This document shows positions 1 through 9,434 of a DNA stretch of 64,000 nt, one piece after another; within the stretch, counting starts at the first letter, position 1; the number at the start of each line of letters is the position of its first letter. The stretch comes from Agarophyton chilense (lineage: Eukaryota > Rhodophyta > Florideophyceae > Gracilariales > Gracilariaceae), in assembly GCA_030374765.1 (NCBI GenBank), contig JARGXX010000079.1, forward strand, positions 124,001 to 188,000, written 5' to 3'. Under the pieces are notes generated by a model. It saw only the letters and a list, made by a program, of their open reading frames with translations, did no database searches and was not told the origin of the DNA. The translations under genes were made by a program, and so were the position numbers.

Positions 1-234
1 GGGAGTCCACTGTAGTGAATCTCGAGCCCAAGTTGCAGACTGCCCCTATTCCTGCCCAAATATCACCAAGGACTAGTAGAGTACTATTTAGGTCGCTCCG
101 CTCGAGAGTGCAAGCAATCGCACGATCGGCATAGTGATTGAATCTAGCAAAGACTTTAAACCATTGACAGAGCTCGGAAGCTGACTAACTCTGTGTTCGT
201 ATAGCTATATTGCTTCGATCAAACATATTTGTTA

Positions 235-271
235 TGTGTGTGTGTGGGTGTGGGTGTGGGTGTGGGTGTGT
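235..271. repeat. GT-rich microsatellite (TGTGGG-type)
   Basis: A run of GT dinucleotides passes into four or five TGTGGG units. It lies upstream of the amidinotransferase gene. It is interior and short, so I read it as a simple repeat and not a telomere. Confidence 0.85.
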
Positions 272-672
272 GAAAGAGAGCCATGTCTTAGGTACATGAG
301 ACTACTTTCAACCTCCTCGGCCATTTTCAAAATTAATACGAGAAATCAATTGCCAAGAGAGACACACGGTGCCAAACATCTGCGTATGCCATCGAACCAA
401 AGAGATATGTTTGGCGGCAGCCTCTTGACAGCTAGCATCTCGCAGGCGACAGGGCTAGCTAGCACCAACAAAGTATCGAAACTATCCTGAATGGAAACTT
501 TTCCATGCATCCCTCCTTGTGTAGACTCCGAAACCTGCTCAACATAAGATAACAAGCGTCCATTTGCAACCTGGTATAAAAGGCAACATGATCATCGATA
601 ACTGAAGTCGACTAGGCCTTCGTAGAATTCCGATCTTTCTGACATCGTGTGCAGTACGTTTATGAATCTATA

Positions 673-1878
673 ATGTTGGAGTCTGAGAAGCTTGTTAATT
701 CCTGGACAGAATGGGAACAGCTCCGTGAAGTTATTGTTGCCCGTCTTCCCAATGACGCTTGCTTTCCCCCTGAGGGACCTGATTTTCGAGCCGAATGTAA
801 CAACGAATACATAGCATCTACTTTGAGGTGGCCTGTTGGTCCAAAGCACCCTAAGGAAATCGAAAAGGCAAATGGGGAATATGATTTCTTGGCTGAGACT
901 CTTGAGAGTGAAGGAGTGACCGTGAAGCGCCCCACACTCATTCCACAGAACACGCCCTTGGTCACTCCTTTCTGGAAAACGCCAACTATGTACAACTGCT
1001 GCCCACGAGACAAGCTACTTGTGGTTGGCAATGAGATCCTCGAAGCTGCGATGTCCCATCGAGCACGATTGTTTGAGGAATACTGCTATCGTGACATCAT
1101 TATGGACTACTACAGAAGAGATAAGCAAATGATGTGGACTGCAGCCCCAAAGCCAATGATGCGAGATGCTTTGTATCAGCATCAAGTTGACAAGGCGCAG
1201 AAAGTCAAGGTTCCTTTTTGGGACAGAATTGATGAGAAATCAAGGAAAAAAACAGGCATCATCTCCGCTGAAGACGTTGCGAGCAACAAGCACAAGTATG
1301 AATTCTCTACGACAGAGGATGAGCCCATTTGGGATGCGGCTGATGTGGCTCGTATAGGGAAGGACCTGTTTGTCATTCATAGTAACACCACCAATCGCAT
1401 GGGATTCGAATGGCTACGACGACACTTCTCCCACAAAGGGATCGACTGTCATTTGATGCACTTCCCAGATGACCTGAAGCCGCAACACATTGACAGCAAC
1501 TTCATACCACTTCGCCCGGGACTAATTCTCTGTAATCGTGAGCGACCACCATTAGAAAACGAAGTCCAAATGTTCAGAGAGGGCAACTGGAAGCTGATCG
1601 AATCTGCATCGCCAAGCTGTATAAATTATCCAATGCCGGATTTCTGTCACTGCAGTGCCAATGGCATGACTGTTAACATATTTAGTATTTCCCCAGAGAA
1701 GATTGTTGTTGAAGAGAACGAAAAGGATTTGATTATGCAACTGGAGGACTTCGGGTTCGATGTCATCGCAGTTCCTTTTCGGAACACGTACCAATTCGGA
1801 GGAGGGCTGCAATGCGCTACAAACGACATTCGCCGAGATGGTAGCGTGAAGGATTATTTTAATGTTGACTACAATTGA
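673..1878 (+). CDS. Glycine amidinotransferase-like enzyme
   Basis: This single-exon gene encodes 401 residues of the arginine amidinotransferase family (AGAT, PF02274-type fold). Family members move the amidino group of arginine onto an amine acceptor, glycine in creatine synthesis and other amines in bacterial natural-product pathways. The three catalytic residues are visible: Asp221 in WDAAD, His272 in QHID and Cys381 in GGGLQC. The family motifs CCPRD and GNEI sit near the N-terminus. The length is close to the roughly 390-420 residues of the family. The open frame extends to a GTG at 649, but 673 is its first ATG and is the likelier eukaryotic start. The acceptor cannot be read from the sequence. 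Red algae make unusual guanidino amino acids such as gigartinine, so a role other than creatine synthesis is possible; this is inference. The gene lies alone with no obvious partners. Confidence 0.93.
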   Translation: MLESEKLVNSWTEWEQLREVIVARLPNDACFPPEGPDFRAECNNEYIASTLRWPVGPKHPKEIEKANGEYDFLAETLESEGVTVKRPTLIPQNTPLVTPFWKTPTMYNCCPRDKLLVVGNEILEAAMSHRARLFEEYCYRDIIMDYYRRDKQMMWTAAPKPMMRDALYQHQVDKAQKVKVPFWDRIDEKSRKKTGIISAEDVASNKHKYEFSTTEDEPIWDAADVARIGKDLFVIHSNTTNRMGFEWLRRHFSHKGIDCHLMHFPDDLKPQHIDSNFIPLRPGLILCNRERPPLENEVQMFREGNWKLIESASPSCINYPMPDFCHCSANGMTVNIFSISPEKIVVEENEKDLIMQLEDFGFDVIAVPFRNTYQFGGGLQCATNDIRRDGSVKDYFNVDYN

Positions 1879-3388
1879 ACCGAAAATGTGGCCTGCTGTA
1901 CAACACATTAGCTCTAGCTAGTGGCCCCGAATGGCCACAAGCTAATCGTCATGTTTGTACAAGTGTAGCCCAATCTTGCTGCGTTTTTGTGGCGATTACT
2001 GACCGTGCATGAGGGAGTTCGTTTCTCATGCCTTCCGAGCGGCGTCCACTCCGCTACACATCTCTTTCTTCACCTCCATTACCCTCCTGTTCCCACAGCT
2101 TGCGCTGGCCCACACGCTCCCAGCCCGCTATTTCGGTACCCACAAAGCAAAAAAGCCTTTTCAGCTTGAAACCGATTAAAGTAATAGCATATATATCTTT
2201 CTTTTGGTAACTTTCTATACCGTCCGTCTAGTATCCTATATCTTAGCTGAAGGTTTGCAATGAAATCCGAGCTCTACAGAGTGCGGCGGCAGTGTACATA
2301 CGTAATAGTCACAACGGCTTGAGTTGCAAACAGATACGAATGATACAAGGATACAAAACCACAGAAATTATCCGAGGGTACCGTTGAATTCCGCAGCCGT
2401 CCTTTGCCCCTTGTCCCATCTCTCTTCCTCTCCCTCTTTTGGAACATTTGAACTTGACTTCAGTTCAAGCACGCGCTAGCTTTTAATATCAATAACCTGT
2501 AGACTTCCCACTACGCCGCAGCTGATATGGAATCGAAAAACAGAATCGGATCCCCAAAATGATTCCGACGGCAGAAATCCGTCACCGAAACCTGTCCCCT
2601 CAAGCTTCTGCTAAAAAACTCTTTCATTCCATTCTTTTCAGATTTTTATGCCACATAGATTCAGAATGTAACTTCTTCTTCGCTCATTAGTAAACGCTTT
2701 CCAAAAACTTTGATACGTAGTATGTGAGTGGTGTCACTCTTGTTCTACATCTCTGGGATACCAACTGCACAAAGTAAAAGTGGAAATGTTTCCAGAATGT
2801 GCGTAGCGCTGCTTTTGCTCAAACTCTATCTTGACTCCGATGAATATCATTTTCGCCAACCTGAAAGATGTCGGGCTACCCTGAAGCCCCGTGCGCAGAT
2901 CCATCACACTTCGAGTCAAAGGGAGCCACGCAACTGCAGGATGGCAGATCTCATGTAATTTCTGTGGTGAAAGGATGGTGCACAATGGCATGTCCAATTC
3001 TCGACATTTCAGATAAACCTGTAGGGTTCTTTCAGGCTTGGATCTTGGATATTCAGTGCACCGCAACTCAGTGGCGAAGTACTGGGGCTTACTGAGCAGA
3101 TCTGTGTCATCAATCCGACCAGGCATAGTATTCTAGACTTCTAGCGCGGTCATTTCACAATTACTAGTCGCATATCTTTAATGTAGTTAGATGTAGTCAC
3201 AGTACCGGGTCCAGAGAGTTTTCACTTGTTCAAGACGGTCTAACGCCCCTGATTTCGAGGCATTTGGAGAAACGTTTCTGTCTTACACATGCAAGATAGC
3301 TCGGCAACTTTCTTTCGATTTTACATTCTACATGGCAGTCGCTTTTCGTCGTCTGCGCATAGATGAGTTCGCATAACAAGTCTCCGCA
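1879..3388. other. Intergenic region, no supported gene
   Basis: This 1.5-kb interval holds short frames on both strands. The longest is a 130-residue minus-strand frame at 2734-3126 that starts with ATG but has no recognisable motif. I see no convincing coding signal, repeat or RNA gene. Confidence 0.5.
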
Positions 3389-3829
3389 CTACATGTCTTT
3401 CTTCTGTCCTATGCTTTCACTATTCTCCTTTTTGATCTCGATCTTCTTGGGCTTTTTCGAGTAAACAAGCCCAGCAGTGAGCAGACTCATGGCGACAATA
3501 ACACTGAAATACGGCTTCAAATAGGCTTTGTGGGGCACATTCCACGCCAACCATAATCGCCATCCAATGATACCTCCGAACAAAAGCGGAAAAATGAAAG
3601 CCAGATGAATACTTATCATCATAATCTTATATCCTTTTTCTCCTTTTCTCAATTCCAAATTCCTCGATCCAGCCGCCAACAGAAAAGAAATAACAGCCCC
3701 ACCATTGCCCATATAAATGGCAGACGAAGCGGTCTTGGCAAGTCCTGAGTCATGAAAGGCTAAAGCCCCACAAACCATTAATACTAGCCCGTACATGGTC
3801 AATGACTCCGCAGCGGAAAAGCTTCCCAT
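3389..3829 (-). CDS. Small four-helix membrane protein, TMEM14-like
   Basis: The frame encodes 146 residues with about four hydrophobic segments and a lysine-rich C-terminal tail (KKPKK region). The N-terminal pattern MYG...G...DSG followed by a small-residue helix, and the later GG..GWR segment, recall the TMEM14/FAX family of organelle membrane proteins. Family members are usually about 110 residues, so this one is longer, mainly in the loop and tail. I chose the ATG at 3829 because the frame farther upstream opens only with TTG, and this ATG has A at -3 and G at +4. The family call is tentative; any small multi-pass membrane protein would show similar features. It is convergent with the amidinotransferase gene, with a 1.5-kb gap. 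Confidence 0.6.
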   Translation of the reverse strand: MGSFSAAESLTMYGLVLMVCGALAFHDSGLAKTASSAIYMGNGGAVISFLLAAGSRNLELRKGEKGYKIMMISIHLAFIFPLLFGGIIGWRLWLAWNVPHKAYLKPYFSVIVAMSLLTAGLVYSKKPKKIEIKKENSESIGQKKDM

Positions 3830-4794
3830 GATGAGGTCTCTCAGAAGAAAGACAAGCCTTGTAAATATTTGGCAGGTCCCTTTCCTGAAGACGTTTGCGA
3901 TGGCCAGGGACGGACGAGTCAAATTGTGGTTTGTCAACAGCGACAGAAGATATTGCGGAAAGCCTCAAAAAACGTATCCACTTGAAATACCCGTTCAAAC
4001 AATGTCGGCTCAGCGTTAACTCACATGCCAATTAAGCTGTGATTGCGTCGAAACCTCTAAAGAGGTGTTTTTCGACGAGTCTGTGCAACACAGTTGGAGA
4101 AAAAGCTATTTATAGCGAAAACGAACTGCATGATGATTTTGTACACCTTGCAGCTGGTACCTTTTGCACCCCTGTACTACAAGGGTACCAACTCGAAGGT
4201 GTACATCATCAAGAACAAGTGTCTCGCTTCTCTGAGCATTCTACACAGACGTACCACGCGTACCGACGTATCGGCGTACCGCAACGTGTGTCTGAATTAT
4301 TGGCTTGAATCATCAGGATGATTCCAAACGAAAAAGTTAACGTATTAGGCTTCTACACTAGGACACGGACAAGTTGACCCCAAGACAGCAAGTCGCGGGA
4401 AAATGTCCTTCGGACATTTTTTAGAACGTTCCCCATCCTGCGCAGTAGAGTCGAAAGACAACCTCACCTTCTGCCGTCGCGCCAACAACCCTTCCCAGAC
4501 CGCTTGCACTCTAAACCATTGGGTTTGTCTGGTTTTAATCCTTCTACGCACTCTTTCTGAATGTCCAACGTTCTTCACAGCAATACGGCACCACACTCGG
4601 CGACAAAAGAAACAGACTCCCTGCCCGACAACCAAGCCACTGCTTCTAAATCCAACATTCCCACCTCGTAGCAAACTGATACAAGCAATAACACAGCACC
4701 TTCTTCGAACGTCACTCAGACAAATAACGAACCAAACCCCATATCCCCGATAAAACATGACTACGACAATAACAATGTCATTATGCTCTTCTCC

Positions 4795-5226
4795 ATGATG
4801 TAAAAAGCTGGGTACGGCATCCGCAAGCAATAGAAGAAAAGCCTAAATGAATTGTTTTTTGATGTGGTAAAACTTGCAGAGCGAATCCATGGCATCAATC
4901 TCACAGTACAAGGATGGCAAAAGAAGTTTCCAAGAATCAAGCAACAGTATTCTTCGCTTTTTTCACAGCTTAAAAAATACGGCAGAGATGAGCACGACAG
5001 AGATCTATTCAACACTGCAAAGTTCTACGGACAAATGCATGAATTGGAAAATGAAAAAGCCAGATACGATCCTTCTGCACAATATGTCACTGGTCAAAGT
5101 TTTACTGCCTCTGAAGGTGGATGTAACAGTACTCGAAAGAAGAAAAATTGTTTTCGTGATGAGTTTCTCTCTGATGTTTTAAAGAAGCAGGAAAAGACGA
5201 ATTCAAACCTATGTTTGGAGATTTGA
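4795..5226 (+). pseudogene. Myb/SANT-like protein of Harbinger element (broken)
   Basis: The plus-strand frame carries a Myb/SANT-like helical domain. Its core reads ELFFDVV.LAE....N.T.QGW..KFPRIKQQY, in which Trp and hydrophobic residues follow the spacing of the DNA-binding proteins that partner Harbinger transposases. The frame is interrupted near 4831 by a TAG and has no ATG at a sensible position, so I call it a pseudogene. In intact elements this protein helps the transposase enter the nucleus and bind the termini; that is family knowledge, not visible here. Confidence 0.65.
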
Positions 5227-5341
5227 AAGGGAAACGACGAGCCAAAAAAGACACACAGCGTCTTAGAGTTATTTTAGCAATAGAGTTTTCGTTCTTGTCT
5301 GGACATAGATACACTTTAATATCTTCCCCATTTGCAATTTT

Positions 5342-6310
5342 TCAGTTGTGCAAAACCACGGAGGGAAATATAAATCGAACGATATCGTCTTCGTGCTGAA
5401 GCTTTCTGCCCTCCTTTAGAACCGTAAAGCGGTGCTTGAGCATTCCCAAGGCACATTACACAGGCGTAATCGTCTTTCTCGCAACCCTATCGCAGGTACG
5501 AAGTACAGTGTTGGCGTTTATTTTGGGCCCAGTGCACGTCTTCATCATATTACGGCTCAAATGAGAAGCGCAGTCACCCGTAAAATACGGCCTAATTGAT
5601 ACGTTTGCGATCATGAGGTCTGTAATCTTAGCATCAATCGAAGTGCCATCATCGACATTCATTTTCAGACTGGATCGTTCGTAGATTGCTGAATCTCCAA
5701 AAACTTCAGGCTTCCCAATGTCCACGTACAAAACCTTTCGGTTCTCCGTAACAACAGCAAAAAGTACAATGATGGGATACCCTTTATAACATCTGTATTC
5801 ATAATACTGCTCGTCCGGACAGGAGCTCCATTTTATATGTGTTCCATCAATAGCCTCGACACATTAAAGCAATCTACTGAAGTTTTTAAAACCTTTCATA
5901 GCCAAAGAAACTTCTCTTTCCTCAGTTTGAAATTGAACAGTGTCTTCGTAGTTCTTTGTGATCGCGCTGGAAACAGTAGAAACAGTCAAGGATAAGGTGC
6001 TTGGCCCTATTCCAAATAGACAGGCTGCCTTTTCGCAGGTGCATCCATCTGCATATAACAGAAAGGTTTCCTCCTTTATCTCAGCAGGAAACGCCTTGCG
6101 AAATCTTGAGTGAATGGCCTTTATAATTGGACGAACTTCATTAGCGAGACGTTGGAATAGAGTGTACGAAACGCGGAAAAGACTTCGCCACGATGAGCCT
6201 CCAAGAAAACCACGGGTTATGGTATAATCGAAAACCATGGTGGGGCATTGCATGTCCTCCTCCACGCTGTGCCTGAGGTTCCTTGTCGGTTTTCGGTCCT
6301 GAAAAGCCAT
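5342..6310 (-). pseudogene. Harbinger DDE transposase (two nonsense codons)
   Basis: Starting at the ATG at 6310, the frame reads through a helix-turn-helix-like region (SLFRVSYTLFQRL), then meets TAA at 5864-5866. The next codons in the same frame give AIDGTHIKW, the first catalytic Asp block of DDE_Tnp_4 transposases, then YKGYP and further family sequence. A second TAA occurs at 5456-5458, immediately before CALGMLKHRF, where the family usually has a Glu-containing VE.AFG.LK.RF motif. Frame continuity on both sides of each stop shows that these are single nonsense substitutions in an otherwise full-length gene. A separate minus-strand frame from 6525 may preserve a frameshifted N-terminal extension. 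Confidence 0.85.
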
Positions 6311-6668
6311 TGCAGAGTGATTGATTGGGTTGAGGAAAGCGAGTTTGTGGCCATGACCTCTGGTGCATCATCATCAGATGCAAGAACGGCTGAGCGACGG
6401 CGACGTTCGGAAGTCATATTTTGGATGGCGACAGAGGCTATCATGATGGTTTTTGTGTTGGGGTCGCTCTCGAGCGATCCCAAAATAAAGGAGAAATTGG
6501 ACAGGAAGACCTGTGTCCTATGCATGTCTTAAGATATGGGAAATCCCCAGGATAAGGGGGATTATGGACGAAATGCACCGTGTCTTGTCCTAGTGTAGAA
6601 GGCTTAGTGCAGCGGGCGGCCCGCATATTGTCAGGGTTTTTGTGTGTGCCTGTTCCAAGCTAGAATAG

Positions 6669-6880
6669 TGAAAGCTTGTCTTTTAGGCAAGCGTAACCTT
6701 TTGTTTTTACTCATCCCTCTTCGTTCTTCTCTTCATCCCTCTGCCGCTCGCGAGGCCGGTTCCGATATTTCAGATCGCAAGGGGCTGTGTCCGCGCCACA
6801 CGTGGATACGGCTCCATACAGGGGCCGACACGCCCCGCAACTCCAACTACGCCACACGGTGGCTTAGTGTGGTGAACTAC
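6669..6880 (-). repeat. Element A terminal repeat, 3' copy (U5-like part)
   Basis: This segment matches 14062-14265 over most of its length. Shared blocks include the start TGAAAGCTTGTC, GCCGCTCGCGAGGC, GGTTCCGAT and CGCCACACGTGGA. A stretch of about 40 bp present here is missing from the right copy. By position it corresponds to the 3' end of the LTR in element orientation. The U3 part to the right cannot be delimited. Confidence 0.7.
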
Positions 6881-6999
6881 GCTGGTTACGTTGTTTTGTG
6901 ATAGCCATGAAGAGCCGGAAACGGCTTCACGTAACAAGTGGCGCCACGGTCGGTCACTGCGTGCAGAAATGTCTGAAATTTGCTCGAGGACAACACTGC

Positions 7000-7480
7000 G
7001 CGCCAAGCCTCTCATAATCGCGTGCCGTCCTCTTCATAGGTGCATCTCTCGGTCGACAAATGCGCAACCGCCTCCCCACTCCTTGTCCGCGCCTGCCCGC
7101 GTTTTAATCGTGCTTGAGCTTAGCTGTCTTCCTGCCCCTTGTCCCCGTGTCTGCTGGCGCTTTGTTCGCACTGCATCCGCGCATGAGCCTCGCTGTTTTT
7201 CTGGGCATTGTGCGCGCGTGCTCTCTCTTTGTTTGCGCTTGGGCTCTGCTTGCTTCCCGCGCCGTGCCCGCGCCTGCCCGCACTTCTTTCGCGCTTGGAC
7301 TTCTTTGGCTCCCTCCACTGGCGCTGAGCTCCATCTGGCGCTGTTTTTCGTGAGCTGTCCCTCTTTCCATTGGATCCTACCACTCCAAGCGCTTTCTTCG
7401 ACGACTGTCGTGCACAGGATGGGGTTTCAGTCCAATTTCAAACGGTCTTGGGACATCGCTCTTCGGCAGAACCTGAAGTA
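7000..7480. other. GC-rich stretch in element A, weakly periodic
   Basis: The sequence is rich in CGCGCCTGCCCGC-like and GCGCTTG-like words that recur loosely about every 55-65 bp. It opens several overlapping reading frames on both strands with proline-, alanine- or arginine-rich translations. None looks like a protein. It may be old U3 or a degenerate tandem repeat. Confidence 0.4.
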
Positions 7481-7794
7481 GGCGCTACAAGACCATGCCT
7501 GTCACTAACCAGCGGATGAGAGCGCAGCACACGCGCCGGGTTCTTCGGACCAATTTGCGAGCGTTGGCAATGCGCGTGTCGCCGTGACTCCGTAACGAGC
7601 GCCGAGACCTCATGGCTGTTCTCCACAATAGCGGCAAAATCTTTTACATCTGCTTGGAGCCTCATCGGACTCATACGCACCCCACGTACAAACTTGCCCT
7701 ATACGATCCCGAGGAGGTCGTTTGACTTTACTGCAAGAAGCTCGTCAAGATCGTGGCGAAACAAATAGTTTTGTTCATTGAAGCAACCGCTGAC

Positions 7795-8240
7795 TGTAAC
7801 GAAATGACTTGCAGGTCAGCGTACTGGTCTAAACCTGGAATAGCGTGATAGAGCGGGTCCTAAGGTTCGTATACTTGACGGCGGCACTCCCAGAGTACTT
7901 GGTGCAGTGGGCGTGTGTTTACTGCGTAGTCTTACAGGTTGAAGCAAAGGAAACGATGGCTTGAAGACCAATTGGTGGCACTAATATACCAAAGGGGGCC
8001 ATTTAGTATCCTAAGGGTGCCTACCTGATTCCAAGGGAGAAGCGTCACTAGAGCCAGGTAAATAGCAATGGCGAGGCGCTTGGATCTCCCTGGCACTGTA
8101 ATGCTAATCTATTACACTAATTAAAAGAAAATAATAATCTAAATGAGCCCAGCTGAGGTCGGCCAGTCCACGTGGCGTCTGTAAGATACCTCAGGCCCCG
8201 GGGGCTTACAGTACCCAACCTTAATCGTTGCTCCTTCACA
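7795..8240 (-). repeat. Solo LTR of family C inside element A
   Basis: This 446-bp block is the reverse complement of the element C LTR and has exactly its length. It runs from TGTAACG to CCTTCACA and is flanked by a perfect 5-bp duplication CTGAC (7790-7794 and 8241-8245). No internal sequence accompanies it, so it arose by LTR-LTR recombination of a full copy. It shows that family C jumped after element A was already in place. Confidence 0.95.
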
Positions 8241-8637
8241 CTGACTACGATCTTTCGGCCATCATGATGTTGGAACTTGGGCTAACCGCTTCGTTTCATG
8301 ACACGAATGACTATTCTTCTCAACGTTCTGGCCCGGATTGGAACATATCCACCATCTATTGGAGCAATTACTATTCATGATTTGTTGAAATTCACCAAAG
8401 CACTGTGGTCCATTTCTCCATCTTCTTTTACACCCTGTTTTTGAAGGTGCCGACGGAGGTCGTCCACACCGTGTGGAGATCAAATAAGGCCGCTTCGTTC
8501 ATGGGAGTCAGAGCCGAGAACTTGCTATATTTCAAATCCATGGGTGGTGATTGAAGACAGGAAACCAGGGATGCTACTTGCTCATGGCTCATTCCCGTTC
8601 TCGAAGCCATAGTTCAATTACGCCGAGGTATCGCTAA

Positions 8638-9263
8638 ATGTCCTATCGGTTTGTTCCTTTTCAGGATCGCTTCGATCTTTGTATCCAGGCGGCCATATGT
8701 AATGGTCTCGATATTCTCGGTTCCAATGAATCTGAAAAGTACTGGAACTACTTATGCAGAATTGCTCGCTTCTTCGAATCCGACCACGAGCTTCAGCCGC
8801 ACATTCGCGACTTGCATGATGTTCAGAAGCATTCGCAACGGAATGTGACTCTCGTCACGTCATTTATGGCAACTGTCCGAGTGTTCGAGGTGTTCTAGCT
8901 CTTCCAACTGTGTATACGTTCTCACCATCGACGGAACCAACGGCGTGATCCACATTCTGGTAATCGACAACGACTGTCGAATCATCCTCGATTGTGTTGA
9001 GGAGTATCACTTGGCATTGTGCCAAAGGGCCTTCGAGGATTGCGTTGGCGATAGTTCAACTTTCATTGGCATCCGAGAAGTGCGGAGAATCCATGTTCCC
9101 TATACTGAAGAACGCTCTAAGAAACCTCGTTATAGAAATGGAACGAACAATAAGAAGAAGCTTCGCAAGCTCGCGATCGAGCGCGAGAGGACCAAGGAGC
9201 CCCGAGTGGCGTAGCTTCATTGATAGAGGTAGAATACATATGATAGGGCCCCTCCATACATAG
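8638..9263 (+). other. Opposite-strand reading frames downstream of element A integrase
   Basis: Plus-strand frames at 8638-8898 and 8945-9214 (86 and 89 residues) lie between the integrase end and the 3' terminal repeat, antisense to gag-pol. The first contains SEKYWNYLCRIARFFESD and looks protein-like, but I recognise nothing and see no similarity to the antisense frames of elements B and C. They occupy the equivalent position, so they are recorded here with low confidence. Confidence 0.3.
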
Positions 9264-9434
9264 GATTCGTGCAATGCGATAATTAAATGTTCCACATCTT
9301 CCCTTCACCAGGCTCGCCTGTCCACAGACATCAGCTCAAGCTTTATGGATCTGAATCCGCTCAAAGTGGGTGACTTCAATATACTCTGTCTTCTTCCCAT
9401 CCTTCTTCCGTTCGCTCACCCGTTCGCTTATCTT

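Larger units (their letters stand above)
4348..6603. mobile_element. PIF/Harbinger DNA transposon, decayed
   Basis: The element is bounded by 17-bp terminal inverted repeats, GGCTTCTACACTAGGAC at the left and its near-complement at the right (one mismatch). Each end is flanked by TTA (4345-4347 and 6604-6606), the 3-bp duplication typical of PIF/Harbinger. Inside lie the two genes expected of the superfamily: a DDE transposase on the minus strand and a Myb/SANT-like protein on the plus strand. Both are interrupted by stop codons, so this copy cannot be autonomous. At 2256 bp it is compact for the superfamily. Confidence 0.92.

Noticed and set aside
235..271. Telomere-like TGTGGG repeats near the window start
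   Set aside because: The run is short, imperfect and followed by an ordinary gene. It is better read as a GT-rich microsatellite.
2734..3126. 130-residue minus-strand frame between the first two genes
   Set aside because: It has no motif, unremarkable composition, and overlapping frames of similar length on the other strand.
4130..4310. Inverted GGTACC-type repeats beside the Harbinger element
   Set aside because: The arms are short and uneven, with no coding or RNA context. This is probably chance or an old miniature element that I cannot delimit.
7034..7481. Several overlapping frames of 80-200 residues on both strands
   Set aside because: They follow from GC-rich, stop-poor sequence. 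The translations are low-complexity and mutually exclusive.
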